Shown piece after piece: positions 47,776-56,359 of a stretch of 64,000 nt of DNA. A program made the position numbers and the translations under genes. The stretch spans positions 1-64,000 of the forward strand of contig DDTJ01000108.1 of assembly GCA_002344525.1 (NCBI GenBank), in the 5' to 3' direction. Source of the DNA: Akkermansiaceae bacterium UBA2367 (GTDB lineage: Bacteria > Verrucomicrobiota > Verrucomicrobiia > Verrucomicrobiales > DEV007). The first letter of the stretch is position 1, and the number at the start of each line of letters is the position of its first letter. The notes beneath the pieces are model-generated. The model was not told the DNA's origin. It saw only the letters and a program-made list of their open reading frames with translations, and searched no databases.

Positions 47776-47885
47776 GGGATCAAAGAAACGCCATGCTGGC
47801 GGGGGAACAAGGGGAAATCGCAGTTTCCACGTTCCTTCTCATTCCAAGATTGCGTCCGTGCCGCTTCTCCCGTAAAACCTTCCCT

Positions 47886-49577
47886 GTGCTCGAACTCAAA
47901 GACATCCGCTTCGCGATCCAGAAAGGGAAGGACGAGGTCGCCCTCTTGGATCAAATCGACCTCCGCGTCCCCACCGGCCACTTCATGGCCATCGTCGGAC
48001 CCTCTGGATGCGGGAAGTCGACCCTGTTGAAGCTGATCGCCGGGATCAACCAGGAGACCTCCGGCAGCATCTTCTGGAACGGGCGCAACCTCTCCGAGGA
48101 GGGCGACCTCGAAGCCTCCGAGATCGGCTACGTGCCGCAATTCTCCATCGCCTACGAATCCCTCACCGTGGAGGAGAACGTCGAGGCCGCCGTGCGCCTC
48201 CGCGCCGAAACGAAAAACCGCAAAGCCTTCGACCGGCTCGTCGACCAGGTTCTCGCCTCGACCGGGCTGGAGGCCCTCCGCGACCGCCCCGTGAAGGTGC
48301 TCTCGGGCGGGCAGCGCCGCCGCCTCTCCCTCGCCCTCGAACTCGTCACCGAACCCGTCCTCCTCCTCTGCGACGAGGTCACCAGCGGCCTCGATCCGAA
48401 GAGCGAGCAGGAGATCGTCGAGCTGATGCACCAGCTCAGCCGCCACGAGCACCGCCTCGTCGCCAACGTCACCCACAGCCTCGCGAACCTCGACCTCTAC
48501 GACTCCGTCCTCGTCCTCGACGCCGGGCGCGTCGTCTACCACGGCCCGCCGCGGGCGCTGGAGCACTACTTCTCCGTCGAAAAAGCCGAGGACGTCTACC
48601 CGCGCCTCGCCAAACGCAAGACCGAGGAATGGGCCGAGAGCTGGGCGAAGCACCGCGACGCCTACGACGACGCCCTCCCCCGCCGCCACGCCTCCACGCC
48701 GGAGGCGTCCGTCTCGGCGACCACGCCGGGAGCGGCGGCGCAGTTCCTCGCCCTCTTCCTGCGGCGGTGGCAGCTCTTCTTCCGCGACAAGGGGCAAATC
48801 TTCTTGCAGCTCGCCATCCTCGTCATCTTCCCCTTCCTCGTGGTCGTCTTCGAGCTCGACGGAGTCGAGCAGACGCGACGGCTTTCCGAATCGCTCCCCT
48901 CGAACCTCGCCGAATACAACGCCGAGCGCGAGGCCATGACCTTCAACCTGAACCTCGGCGGCCTCGTCTCGGGGCTGGTCATGTTCCAAGTCATCCTCCT
49001 CACCCTGATGGGTTCGAACAACTCCGCCCGCGAGATCGCGGGGGAACGGCTCATCTTCGAGAAGGAGAAGCTGGGCGGCGTCCGCCCCCTAGCCTATCTC
49101 TCCAGCAAGGTCGCCTTCCTCTCCGTGCTCGTCCTGCTCCAGTCGCTCTGGATGACGGTCTTCGTGCAAAGCATCTGCGAAATCCCCTCGCGCTCCATGC
49201 TGCCGCACTTCCTCCTCCTGCTCCTCGTCAACGGGGCCATGACCGCGATCTGCCTCGGCATCTCCTCCCTCTCCCGCACCGCCGACCAGGCCTCGCTGCT
49301 GTCGATCTACCTCGTCGGCTTCCAGCTACCGCTCTCCGGCGCGGTCCTCGCCCTGCCCGACTGGGCCGGCTGGCTGACGCGCCCCTTCATCTCCGCCTAC
49401 TGGAGCTGGTCGGGGATCATGGACGGGATGGAGAAGGACTACCTCCGCTACATCCGAGAAGTCACCGACACCTGGCTCGGCCCGATGTGGCTGGGCTTCC
49501 TCGTCCTGCTCATCCATATCGTCCTCGGCCTCTTCATCTCCTATGTCGGGGTAAAGCGACCGCGGTGGGAGAATTGA
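47886..49577 (+). CDS. ABCG-type ABC exporter, fused ATPase and permease
   Basis: This 563-residue half transporter has the ABCG/White order, ATPase first. The ATPase domain has Walker A GPSGCGKSTLLKLI near residue 38, signature LSGGQRRRLSLALEL near 140 and Walker B LLLCDEVTSGLDPK near 159. The permease of about six helices follows after residue 290 (ABC2_membrane type), with LMGSNNSAREIAGERLIFEKEK as the typical intracellular coupling helix region, cited by its core SAREIAGERLIFEKE. Cargo is unknown; lipids or hydrophobic compounds are common in the family. A GTG at 47886 (VLELKDIRF) is chosen since it precedes the conserved start; upstream codons lack conservation. Confidence 0.85.
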   Translation: MLELKDIRFAIQKGKDEVALLDQIDLRVPTGHFMAIVGPSGCGKSTLLKLIAGINQETSGSIFWNGRNLSEEGDLEASEIGYVPQFSIAYESLTVEENVEAAVRLRAETKNRKAFDRLVDQVLASTGLEALRDRPVKVLSGGQRRRLSLALELVTEPVLLLCDEVTSGLDPKSEQEIVELMHQLSRHEHRLVANVTHSLANLDLYDSVLVLDAGRVVYHGPPRALEHYFSVEKAEDVYPRLAKRKTEEWAESWAKHRDAYDDALPRRHASTPEASVSATTPGAAAQFLALFLRRWQLFFRDKGQIFLQLAILVIFPFLVVVFELDGVEQTRRLSESLPSNLAEYNAEREAMTFNLNLGGLVSGLVMFQVILLTLMGSNNSAREIAGERLIFEKEKLGGVRPLAYLSSKVAFLSVLVLLQSLWMTVFVQSICEIPSRSMLPHFLLLLLVNGAMTAICLGISSLSRTADQASLLSIYLVGFQLPLSGAVLALPDWAGWLTRPFISAYWSWSGIMDGMEKDYLRYIREVTDTWLGPMWLGFLVLLIHIVLGLFISYVGVKRPRWEN

Positions 49578-49636
49578 GCCATCTGCCGATCCTCTCGATT
49601 GACTGCAAAACCCGCCTGTCGCCACCCTGCCTGTTG

Positions 49637-51652
49637 ATGCCACTGCCCTCCCCGGCCATGCCCCCGCTGCGCCTCCCGCTCCTCGCCCTGTTGCCACTCG
49701 CCCTCCTCGCCACCGTCCATGCGGACGAGCCGAAGCAGATCCGCACCAGCCGCGAAAGCGAACGGATCCTGCCCCTGCCGAAGGGGGAGGACAGCTTCCA
49801 TTTCATCATCTACGGCGACCGCACCGGCGGGCCGGCGGAAGGCGTCCACATCCTCGCCCGAGCCGTCGAAGACACCAACCTGCTCGATCCCGATCTCGTC
49901 ATGACCGTGGGCGACCTCGTCCAAGGCTACAACACCCAGGAGCCATGGATGCAGCAAATGGAGGAATATCGCGGCATCATGAACCGGCTGCGCATGCCCT
50001 GGTTCCCGGTGGCGGGCAACCACGACATCTATTGGCGCGGCGAAAACCGCCCCCCGACCGAGCACGAGACCAATTACGAAAAGCACTTCGGCCCGCTCTG
50101 GTATTGGTTCGAGCACAAAAAGAGCGGCTTCCTCGTCCTCTTCTCCGACGAAGGCGATCCCGCCAACCCCGAGGCCCAACGCCACTTCGGCGACCCCGCC
50201 CAGCAGAAGTTCAGCGCCACCCAGCTCGCCTGGCTGCGCCAGTCCTTGCAGGAGATGAAGGGTCTGGAGCACATCTTCGTCTTCATGCACCACCCCCGCT
50301 GGGCACCGGACATCTACCCCGAGAGCAACTGGGACGAAGTCCATCGGCTCCTCGTCGAGAACGGCAACGTCAGCGCCTGTTTCGCCGGACACATCCACAA
50401 GCTGCGCTACGACGGGGTCAAGGACGGCATCGAATACTTCGCCCTCGCGGCCACTGGCGGCGGCATCCCCGGCGACTACCCGCAGGTCGGCTACCTGCAC
50501 CATTGCAACCTCGTCACGGTGCGCCCGGAGGGCATCCGCGTCAGCACCCTGCCAGTCGGCGCGGTGATCGATCCGAAGCGCTACACCGTGGAGCGCGGGG
50601 CCGACCTCACCCTGGCGATGGGGATGGCCCCGGAGATCGTCTCCCGTCCCCTCCCTCTGGACGAGACGGGGCGAGGCGGCGGCGTTTTCGAGATGAAATG
50701 GACCAATCCCTCGCAACGACCGCTCGAATTCACCCTCACCCCCGCAGACGCGCTCGTCACCGCGAACAACGCGGAATGGACCGTCACGCCCGACCACGCC
50801 CACCTCGCCTTGGCTCCGGGCGAGAGCCAGGCTGTCGCCTTCCATTGCACGCGCGACCGACCCGACCTGCCACCAAAAGTGCAAGCCCCCGTGCTCATCC
50901 TGCAAGCCGACTATCTGGAGGAGGACGCCCGAGCCACCCTGCCGCCGCGCCGCGTCGTCGCCCCGTGGACCTTCACGAAGCTGCCCGAGCAGGCCTTCGC
51001 CCCCGCCGCCAAGCCCAGCGCGCTGCAACTGGGCAACGGCAAAAGCGCCGGAGTGCGGGTGGATGCCGCCCGCTTCGACCTGCCCGACGGTCCCTTCACC
51101 CTGGAAACTTGGGTCTATCTGGCCAATCCCGCGCCCTCCGAATCCGGTATCGTCTCCAAGACCGAAAACTCCGAATTCGGCCTCTTCTCCCAAGGGGGCC
51201 GGGTCTCCTTCATCGTGCATCTGGACGGGAACTACGCCCGAGCCACCGCCCCGAAAACGCTTCCCCTGATGCGCTGGACCCATGTGGCGGGCGTGTTCGA
51301 CGGGAACGCTCTCGTCCTCTACCTCGACGGGGAGGAGGCCGCCCGCAGCCCGGCGCAAGGGAAGCGCACGCGCAACGGCCTTCCCCTCTACCTTGGCGCA
51401 GACCCCGACGGGAAAGGTAACCCGAGCCGACCCTTCCTCGGCTGGGTGGATGAAATCCGCCTCAGCAAGGGAGTCCGCTACGCCGCCCCTTTCCAACCGG
51501 AGCGGCAGCATGCAGTGGACGCGGAGACCCTCCTGCATTTCCCCCTCGACCGCCATCTCTCCGGTATCGTCCCCGACCATTCCGGCAGCGCGGCCCACGG
51601 CCAGATCACCGGGTCCGCCGCGATCAAGGCCTCGCCGGGGCAGGAGCCGTAG
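49637..51652 (+). CDS. Secreted metallophosphoesterase with LamG-like domain
   Basis: This protein of about 671 residues carries a signal peptide (PLLALLPLALLATVHA), so it acts outside the cytoplasm. The calcineurin-like phosphoesterase motifs are visible in order: IYGDRTGGPAEG, TVGDLVQGYN, AGNHDIYW, MHHPRW and AGHIHKLRY. A middle beta-domain follows (about residues 330-450). A C-terminal LamG/concanavalin-like domain begins near 460 (FTLETWVYLANPAP, WTHVAGVFDGNALVLYLDG and VDEIRLSKGVRY). Such combinations are typical of PVC secreted enzymes acting on polysaccharides or phosphorylated polymers; the substrate is unknown. A second in-frame ATG at 49658 would also keep the signal peptide. It follows the ABCG gene by 59 bp. 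Confidence 0.83.
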   Translation: MPLPSPAMPPLRLPLLALLPLALLATVHADEPKQIRTSRESERILPLPKGEDSFHFIIYGDRTGGPAEGVHILARAVEDTNLLDPDLVMTVGDLVQGYNTQEPWMQQMEEYRGIMNRLRMPWFPVAGNHDIYWRGENRPPTEHETNYEKHFGPLWYWFEHKKSGFLVLFSDEGDPANPEAQRHFGDPAQQKFSATQLAWLRQSLQEMKGLEHIFVFMHHPRWAPDIYPESNWDEVHRLLVENGNVSACFAGHIHKLRYDGVKDGIEYFALAATGGGIPGDYPQVGYLHHCNLVTVRPEGIRVSTLPVGAVIDPKRYTVERGADLTLAMGMAPEIVSRPLPLDETGRGGGVFEMKWTNPSQRPLEFTLTPADALVTANNAEWTVTPDHAHLALAPGESQAVAFHCTRDRPDLPPKVQAPVLILQADYLEEDARATLPPRRVVAPWTFTKLPEQAFAPAAKPSALQLGNGKSAGVRVDAARFDLPDGPFTLETWVYLANPAPSESGIVSKTENSEFGLFSQGGRVSFIVHLDGNYARATAPKTLPLMRWTHVAGVFDGNALVLYLDGEEAARSPAQGKRTRNGLPLYLGADPDGKGNPSRPFLGWVDEIRLSKGVRYAAPFQPERQHAVDAETLLHFPLDRHLSGIVPDHSGSAAHGQITGSAAIKASPGQEP

Positions 51653-51956
51653 GCGCACAGGGATTCCTCAAGGCGTCACCCCGAGGGCGGGACGGGTCAG
51701 CTTGACGCCTTTGCGCCAAGCGACCGCTCTACCACATCCTCGCCGATCATCACAGCCACATTCGCCGCAGCATCGGACCATCCGTTTCAGCCCGTAGTCC
51801 CGGAGCGGATAGAAAGGGAGGTGCTCCAATGCGCATTCGAACCGCAAGGAGAAACCCGAAACCGCGCCACAGGACGCGAACCCGCACCCGCCGGCCTTGA
51901 CGGCAGACGGCCCGCTCCGCCATCTTTGCATGATCCCCGATCACTCACAGCCCCCC

Positions 51957-53669
51957 ATGAAACTCCGCTTTCTCCTTCCGTCCCTCCTCCTGATGAGCAC
52001 CGTCTCCACCTTGGCGGAAGCGCCGGAGACGGTCTACCTGAACGGGAGGATCGTCACCCTCGATGCCGCCGAGTCCCTCGCCGAAGCCCTTGCGGTGAAG
52101 GACGGCAAGCTCGTGGCCGTCGGCTCGAACGGGGCGGTGCGCGCCCTCGCCGGGCCGGGGACGGAAATCGTCGATCTCGAAGGACGAACCGTGATCCCCG
52201 GCATCGTCGAAAGCCACTGCCACAGTCTCGGCGCGGCCCGCGCCGCGCTCTCGGGCGAGTACACCGAACTGCGCAGCATCGCCGAGGTGCAGGACTGGAT
52301 CCGCCGACAAGCCGCCGACGAGCCGCCGGGGACGTGGCTCGAGGTGCCGCGCAACGAGATCACCCGGCTCGCCGAGCAGCGCTTCCCCACGCCGGAGGAG
52401 CTGGACGCCGCGACGACGGAGCATCCCGTCGTCTTCATCTCCGTCACGAAGACGGTGCTCAACTCCGCGGGTTGGAAGGCCCTCGACCTCGACGATCCCG
52501 AGGCGGCCCTGCCCGACGGCGAAGTCGTGCGCGAGGACGGCCGCCCCGTGCTGATGCACGGCGGCCAAGCCACCCTGCGCGGGCGCATGCCCCCGCCCAA
52601 GGTCCATCCCGCCGAGGCGGTGCAGGCGAAGCACGAGGAGCTCGTCAAGGTCTACAACTCCGTCGGCATCACCACCATCTTCGAACGCGCCACGGACCGG
52701 GCGGGTTTCGGCTTCTTTCGCAAACAGGCGGCGAAAAATCGTCTGAATGTCAGGGTTCGCGGCACCTTCCGCTTCTCCGCCAAGGACGCCGCTGGGGTCG
52801 AGGGCTACGTGAAGCAGCTCGGCATCGCGCCCGGAGAGGGCGACGACCTCGTCCGCGCCACCTGCCTCAAGATCACCGTCGATGGCGGCATCCACTGGGG
52901 CACGACTTGGCTCAGCGAAGCTCACGGGGAGAAGCGCACCGCCTTCTACCGCAACACCGACCCCGCCTACACCGGCAGCCAAAACTACAGCCCCGCGCAG
53001 ATGGAGGACATTTTCGCCGCCGTGAACCGGCTCGGCTGGCCCATGAGCGCCCACGTCACCGGAGACGGCGGGGCCATGGCCGTGCTGCGCGCCGTCGAGA
53101 CCGTCGCGAAAACGCAACCCGACATCCGCGAGCGCCGCTTCAACCTCATCCACTGCTATTTCCCCACGCTAAGGATGGCGGCCCTCGCGAAGTCGGTGAA
53201 CGCCGGCGTCGACACGCAAGGCTACCTCTACGAACGCGACGCCGATTTCATCGCGAGGATCTACGGCCCCGACTGGGCAGAGCGCTTCCTTGGCCTCGCG
53301 GAATGGGTCAAAGCGGGGGTGCCCGTCGGACTCAACAGCGACCATATGATCGGCTTCGACCCCGACCGGGCGATGAACGCCTTCAATCCTTTCCTCATGC
53401 TCGACATCGCCGTGAACCGGCGCGACGACCGCGGTCAAGTCCATGGCGAGCACCAGCGCCTGAACCGGCTCGACGCCCTGCGCTCCCTCACGATCTGGCC
53501 CGCGTGGTTGAGCTTCGACGAAGAGAAGCTCGGCACCCTCGAACCGGGCAAGCTCGCGGATTTCGTGGTCCTTGATCGCGACTATCTGACCTGCCCGGCG
53601 GAGGAGATCCGGCAAATCCGTCCGCAACTGACGGTGATGGGGGGACGGAGGGTGTTCGGTGAAAAGTGA
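51957..53669 (+). CDS. Secreted YtcJ-type amidohydrolase
   Basis: The 570-residue product has a signal peptide (MKLRFLLPSLLLMSTVSTLAEA) and the metallo-dependent hydrolase fold of the YtcJ/Amidohydro_3 group. The first metal motif lies in VIPGIVESHCHSLGAAR near residue 80. Further ligands lie in LKITVDGGIHWGT, AHVTGDGGAMAVL and NLIHCYFPT, and the terminal aspartate region is VGLNSDHMIG near 465. The C-terminal beta-domain has the GTLEPGKLADFVVLDRDYL block. It would hydrolyse an amide or cyclic amide in the periplasm; the substrate is not known. The 304-bp gap before it shows no gene or repeat that I can support. Confidence 0.85.
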   Translation: MKLRFLLPSLLLMSTVSTLAEAPETVYLNGRIVTLDAAESLAEALAVKDGKLVAVGSNGAVRALAGPGTEIVDLEGRTVIPGIVESHCHSLGAARAALSGEYTELRSIAEVQDWIRRQAADEPPGTWLEVPRNEITRLAEQRFPTPEELDAATTEHPVVFISVTKTVLNSAGWKALDLDDPEAALPDGEVVREDGRPVLMHGGQATLRGRMPPPKVHPAEAVQAKHEELVKVYNSVGITTIFERATDRAGFGFFRKQAAKNRLNVRVRGTFRFSAKDAAGVEGYVKQLGIAPGEGDDLVRATCLKITVDGGIHWGTTWLSEAHGEKRTAFYRNTDPAYTGSQNYSPAQMEDIFAAVNRLGWPMSAHVTGDGGAMAVLRAVETVAKTQPDIRERRFNLIHCYFPTLRMAALAKSVNAGVDTQGYLYERDADFIARIYGPDWAERFLGLAEWVKAGVPVGLNSDHMIGFDPDRAMNAFNPFLMLDIAVNRRDDRGQVHGEHQRLNRLDALRSLTIWPAWLSFDEEKLGTLEPGKLADFVVLDRDYLTCPAEEIRQIRPQLTVMGGRRVFGEK

Positions 53670-53674
53670 TCCCC

Positions 53675-53771
53675 CTCCTACTCCTACTCTTCCTCATACC
53701 TCCTGCTCAAAATCGGAGGTCCCCCGACATTCGAATTGAGTAGGAGGTATGAGGAAGAGTAGGAGTAGGAG
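53675..53771. repeat. 36-bp-arm palindrome after the amidohydrolase gene
   Basis: Two 36-base arms (53675-53710 and 53736-53771), complementary apart from one G-U pair, start six bases after the stop. The left arm begins CTCCTACTCCTACTCTTCC, related to the palindrome at 22737-22826. Confidence 0.75.
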
Positions 53772-53867
53772 TAGGAGAGAAAAAATCACGGACTACGCCA
53801 TCGCCGAAAGCCACAGCCCACGCTTGCGTTTCCGCCCGCCCTCGCGCACCTTGTCTCCGTTCCTCCG

Positions 53868-53957
53868 ATGAAACCCTCCCTTGGGAAACCTGTCCACGCC
53901 GCCTTCGCCCGCCCCGTTGCGGGCGTCGCCGTCGTCTGGCGAATCCGACTTCGCTGA
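53868..53957 (+). other. Possible 29-codon leader ORF before the EamA gene
   Basis: ATG 53868 opens a 29-codon frame (MKPSLGKPVHAAFARPVAGV and on) ending at TGA 53957, upstream of an intrinsic terminator. There is no clear ribosome binding site, and no codon is strongly enriched apart from valine and alanine, so a real leader peptide is uncertain. Confidence 0.2.
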
Positions 53958-54030
53958 CGCAGCCTCTCGAGGATCGTACCATCGACAACGCCTTTCCGAA
54001 CTTCCCCCACCCCACGCGTTTTCCGGCATC

Positions 54031-54058
54031 GGCCTCGAGCACCCCTCGGGGCCTTTTT
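54031..54058 (+). terminator. Intrinsic terminator just before the EamA start
   Basis: GGCCTCGAG and CTCGGGGCC (54031-54039, 54045-54053) form a nine-pair stem with one G-U pair and a CACCC loop, followed by TTTTTG. It ends 10 bp before the ATG at 54069. CTCGAGG at 53966-53972 is complementary to the left stem and could act as an antiterminator. Confidence 0.7.
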
Positions 54059-54068
54059 GTTGTCCGAC

Positions 54069-54992
54069 ATGAATACGCCGCCTTCCGCCGCCACCGACCT
54101 CCCCGTTCCCGACGCGCCCGCCCGGACGCGGCGCGGTATCGCCGTGATGATCCTCTCCGTGCTCGCCTTCACGGTGAACACGCTGCTGCTGAGGCATCTC
54201 GGTCGCGACGGCACCGTCCCGCCGGACGTGGCCCTGCTCTTCCGCGCCGCCATCGGGACGCTCGTGGTGCTCGCCTTCTTCCGGGGAAGCCAGCCCGTGC
54301 GCGTCGCCCCGGTCTTCCTCGACCGCTCCCTCGTCCTGCGCGGCCTGACCGGGTTGCTCGGCACCGCCGCCTACTACTGGACCGTGCCCTCGCTCGGGGC
54401 GGGCAAGGCGACCCTCATCTGCAACACCTACGTCGTTTTCGCCTCGCTCATCGCGATGGTCTCGCTGGGCGAGCGCCCCTCTTTGCGCCGCTTCCTCTGG
54501 CTCGCGGCGGCCTTCGCGGGCATCGTCCTCCTCGTCGGTCCGAACGGAGGGGACAAACCCTTTTCCATCGGCCTCCACGAGATCGTCGCGCTCCTCGGCG
54601 CGGCGATGGCGGCTTGGTCGGTCGTGCTCGTGCGCCAGCTCTCGCACCGGCACTCCATCGGCGTGATCTACCTCGCGCAATGCCTCTGGATCCTCGGCCC
54701 CGTGGCGGCGCTCGCCATCCCCAATCTGTCGGCGCTCGGCGGCGTGCAAATCGCGCTGCTCGTCCTCGCGGCGGTGGCGGCGAGCGGCGGCCAGCTCGCG
54801 ATGAACGAAGGCTACCGCTGCCTCGACGTCACCACCGGAGCCTCGCTGCAAACGCTCTGGCCCGTCGCAACGACCCTCGGCGGCTGGCTTCTCTTCGACG
54901 AGCGTTTCGGCACCATGCAATGGATCGGGGCCGCGCTCATCCTCGCCTCGACTTGGCGCATCGCGGTCTCCGCCGCCGGAAGCAGGGCGTGA
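54069..54992 (+). CDS. EamA/DMT-family transporter
   Basis: This 307-residue inner-membrane protein has ten hydrophobic segments in two EamA halves of the drug/metabolite transporter superfamily. The first half opens AVMILSVLAFTVNTLLLRHL and includes YYWTVPSLGAGKATLICNTY (substrate-site region). The second half includes the ALLGAAMAAWSVVLVRQL helix and the closing FDERFGTMQWIGAALILAS, where FDER is the common 'gate' motif. Substrate is unknown. ATG 54069 is chosen, although TTG codons in frame lie 12 bases upstream within the terminator T-tract. The terminator right before the start suggests attenuation control. It converges with a DUF6508-like gene. Confidence 0.85.
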   Translation: MNTPPSAATDLPVPDAPARTRRGIAVMILSVLAFTVNTLLLRHLGRDGTVPPDVALLFRAAIGTLVVLAFFRGSQPVRVAPVFLDRSLVLRGLTGLLGTAAYYWTVPSLGAGKATLICNTYVVFASLIAMVSLGERPSLRRFLWLAAAFAGIVLLVGPNGGDKPFSIGLHEIVALLGAAMAAWSVVLVRQLSHRHSIGVIYLAQCLWILGPVAALAIPNLSALGGVQIALLVLAAVAASGGQLAMNEGYRCLDVTTGASLQTLWPVATTLGGWLLFDERFGTMQWIGAALILASTWRIAVSAAGSRA

Positions 54993-55103
54993 CCATTGAT
55001 TGCCGAGGTCATCAGACTCGATCGAACGTCGTTGGACATCCGGTCCGCGCAAATGAACAGATCAGCGTGAGCCATCCGTGGTTCATAACCCGCCGACACC
55101 CGC

Positions 55104-56270
55104 TCAAGAACGATAGTGCTCGACGAGAGCCAAGGCTTCGTCCTCCCGCCCTTCGGGAACGGGAATGACGAAGTAGGAGGTCGTGCCCTTGTTGACCAGC
55201 TCGGGACGCAGGGGACTGTGTTGATGCAGCTTGATGTCCAAGCGGGTGCGGCTGTCGTAGCCGTCGGGAAACTTAAGGGTGATCTCGCGTCGGACCTTGG
55301 CCCAAGACTTGACGGGAACGAATCGACCGGGCTGGTAGAAACCGGATTCGGTGAAGATCGTCTCGGAGGGGAGCTTCTCCACGATGGCAATGCGGATGCC
55401 CATGATCAACCAAGTCGGAACGGCGACGAGCAGACCGATGCCAAGCCCGATGGCGGTGCCGCCCAAGCCGAACTGCCAGATGATCTGCCAATCGCTTTTC
55501 ATGTAGGCCCCAATGCCGCCGAGGGCGAGACCGCCGAGGGCGAAGGCGATCAACGGAATGAAGAAGAGAAGCTGGACTTTTCTCCTGCGGTCATAAATGG
55601 CGTCCGCACCGACCCCGCCTCCACCATAAGGCCAGCAGGCGAGATAGTCGCCTCGGCGGATGCGGGCGATTTCGCGCTGGCCGCGCCAGCCGACGATCAG
55701 GCAGAAGGCCCAGACGAAGGAGCAACCGACGGCGAGGATGTAAAGGGGAGTGGGCAGGTTGCCCCGGGCAATGTAGCCGTGGGTGCGCAGATATTCGACG
55801 AGCAGGCCGAGCGCGATGGCGACGAGGACGAAACAGAACCACACCCGGGCCTGCCGCATCGCGGAGATGGCCAAGGGATGCATGACCGGGGGCTTGGGGA
55901 CGCGCAGGTCGGGCTGCGGCGCCACCAGAGATTCGAGCCGGTCGAAGACGGCCGACAGCGGCACGTCGCCTTGCAGGATGCCCGTCCACGCCCCGGTGGT
56001 GAAGCGCTCGCTGCGGTGGAGGTGGAGAAAAAGCTGGCGGATGTCGTCGAGGCTGGCCTCGGACAGATTGGCGAGGGTCTTTGGGGTGAGGGCCGGATCG
56101 TAGTTGTGGATATGCCACGGGCCACGGATCAGCGACGACATGAACTCGTTCACCTCCGCCGGATAGATCGGCCCTCCTCCCTCCCATCGGGTGCGGTCCA
56201 GCGCGTCGAGGGCGAGTTGATGCTTTGAGCGGAGCGCTTCCAGATCTTGCCAAGCGGGGTCTGTGGACAT
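55104..56270 (-). CDS. Membrane protein with N-terminal DUF6508-like domain
   Basis: This 388-residue protein has no assigned function. Residues 1-125 resemble, from memory, the DUF6508 family (AEVNEFMSSLIRGPW, then LHRSERFTTGAWTGILQGDVPLSAVFDRLESL, whose core SERFTTGAWTGILQ is the family signature). Four hydrophobic segments follow near 147-165, 178-195, 235-260 and 270-290. A C-terminal cytoplasmic part with a beta-rich pattern (SWAKVRREITLKFPDGYD) ends the protein. It stands alone on the minus strand between the EamA gene and a secreted unknown. DUF6508 has no known biochemistry. Confidence 0.65.
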   Translation of the reverse strand: MSTDPAWQDLEALRSKHQLALDALDRTRWEGGGPIYPAEVNEFMSSLIRGPWHIHNYDPALTPKTLANLSEASLDDIRQLFLHLHRSERFTTGAWTGILQGDVPLSAVFDRLESLVAPQPDLRVPKPPVMHPLAISAMRQARVWFCFVLVAIALGLLVEYLRTHGYIARGNLPTPLYILAVGCSFVWAFCLIVGWRGQREIARIRRGDYLACWPYGGGGVGADAIYDRRRKVQLLFFIPLIAFALGGLALGGIGAYMKSDWQIIWQFGLGGTAIGLGIGLLVAVPTWLIMGIRIAIVEKLPSETIFTESGFYQPGRFVPVKSWAKVRREITLKFPDGYDSRTRLDIKLHQHSPLRPELVNKGTTSYFVIPVPEGREDEALALVEHYRS

Positions 56271-56359
56271 GGAGGAATGGCGGTGGATTGCGCGAGGTCA
56301 GGGGATGCACTCCGCCAGATAAGGCAAATGCGGCTTCGCATTCGATGCCGCTCTCCGTT

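Noticed and set aside
51653..51956. Possible small gene or RNA between the phosphoesterase and amidohydrolase genes
   Set aside because: No frame with a plausible start, no tRNA or hairpin-rich RNA and no repeat could be supported in these 304 bp.
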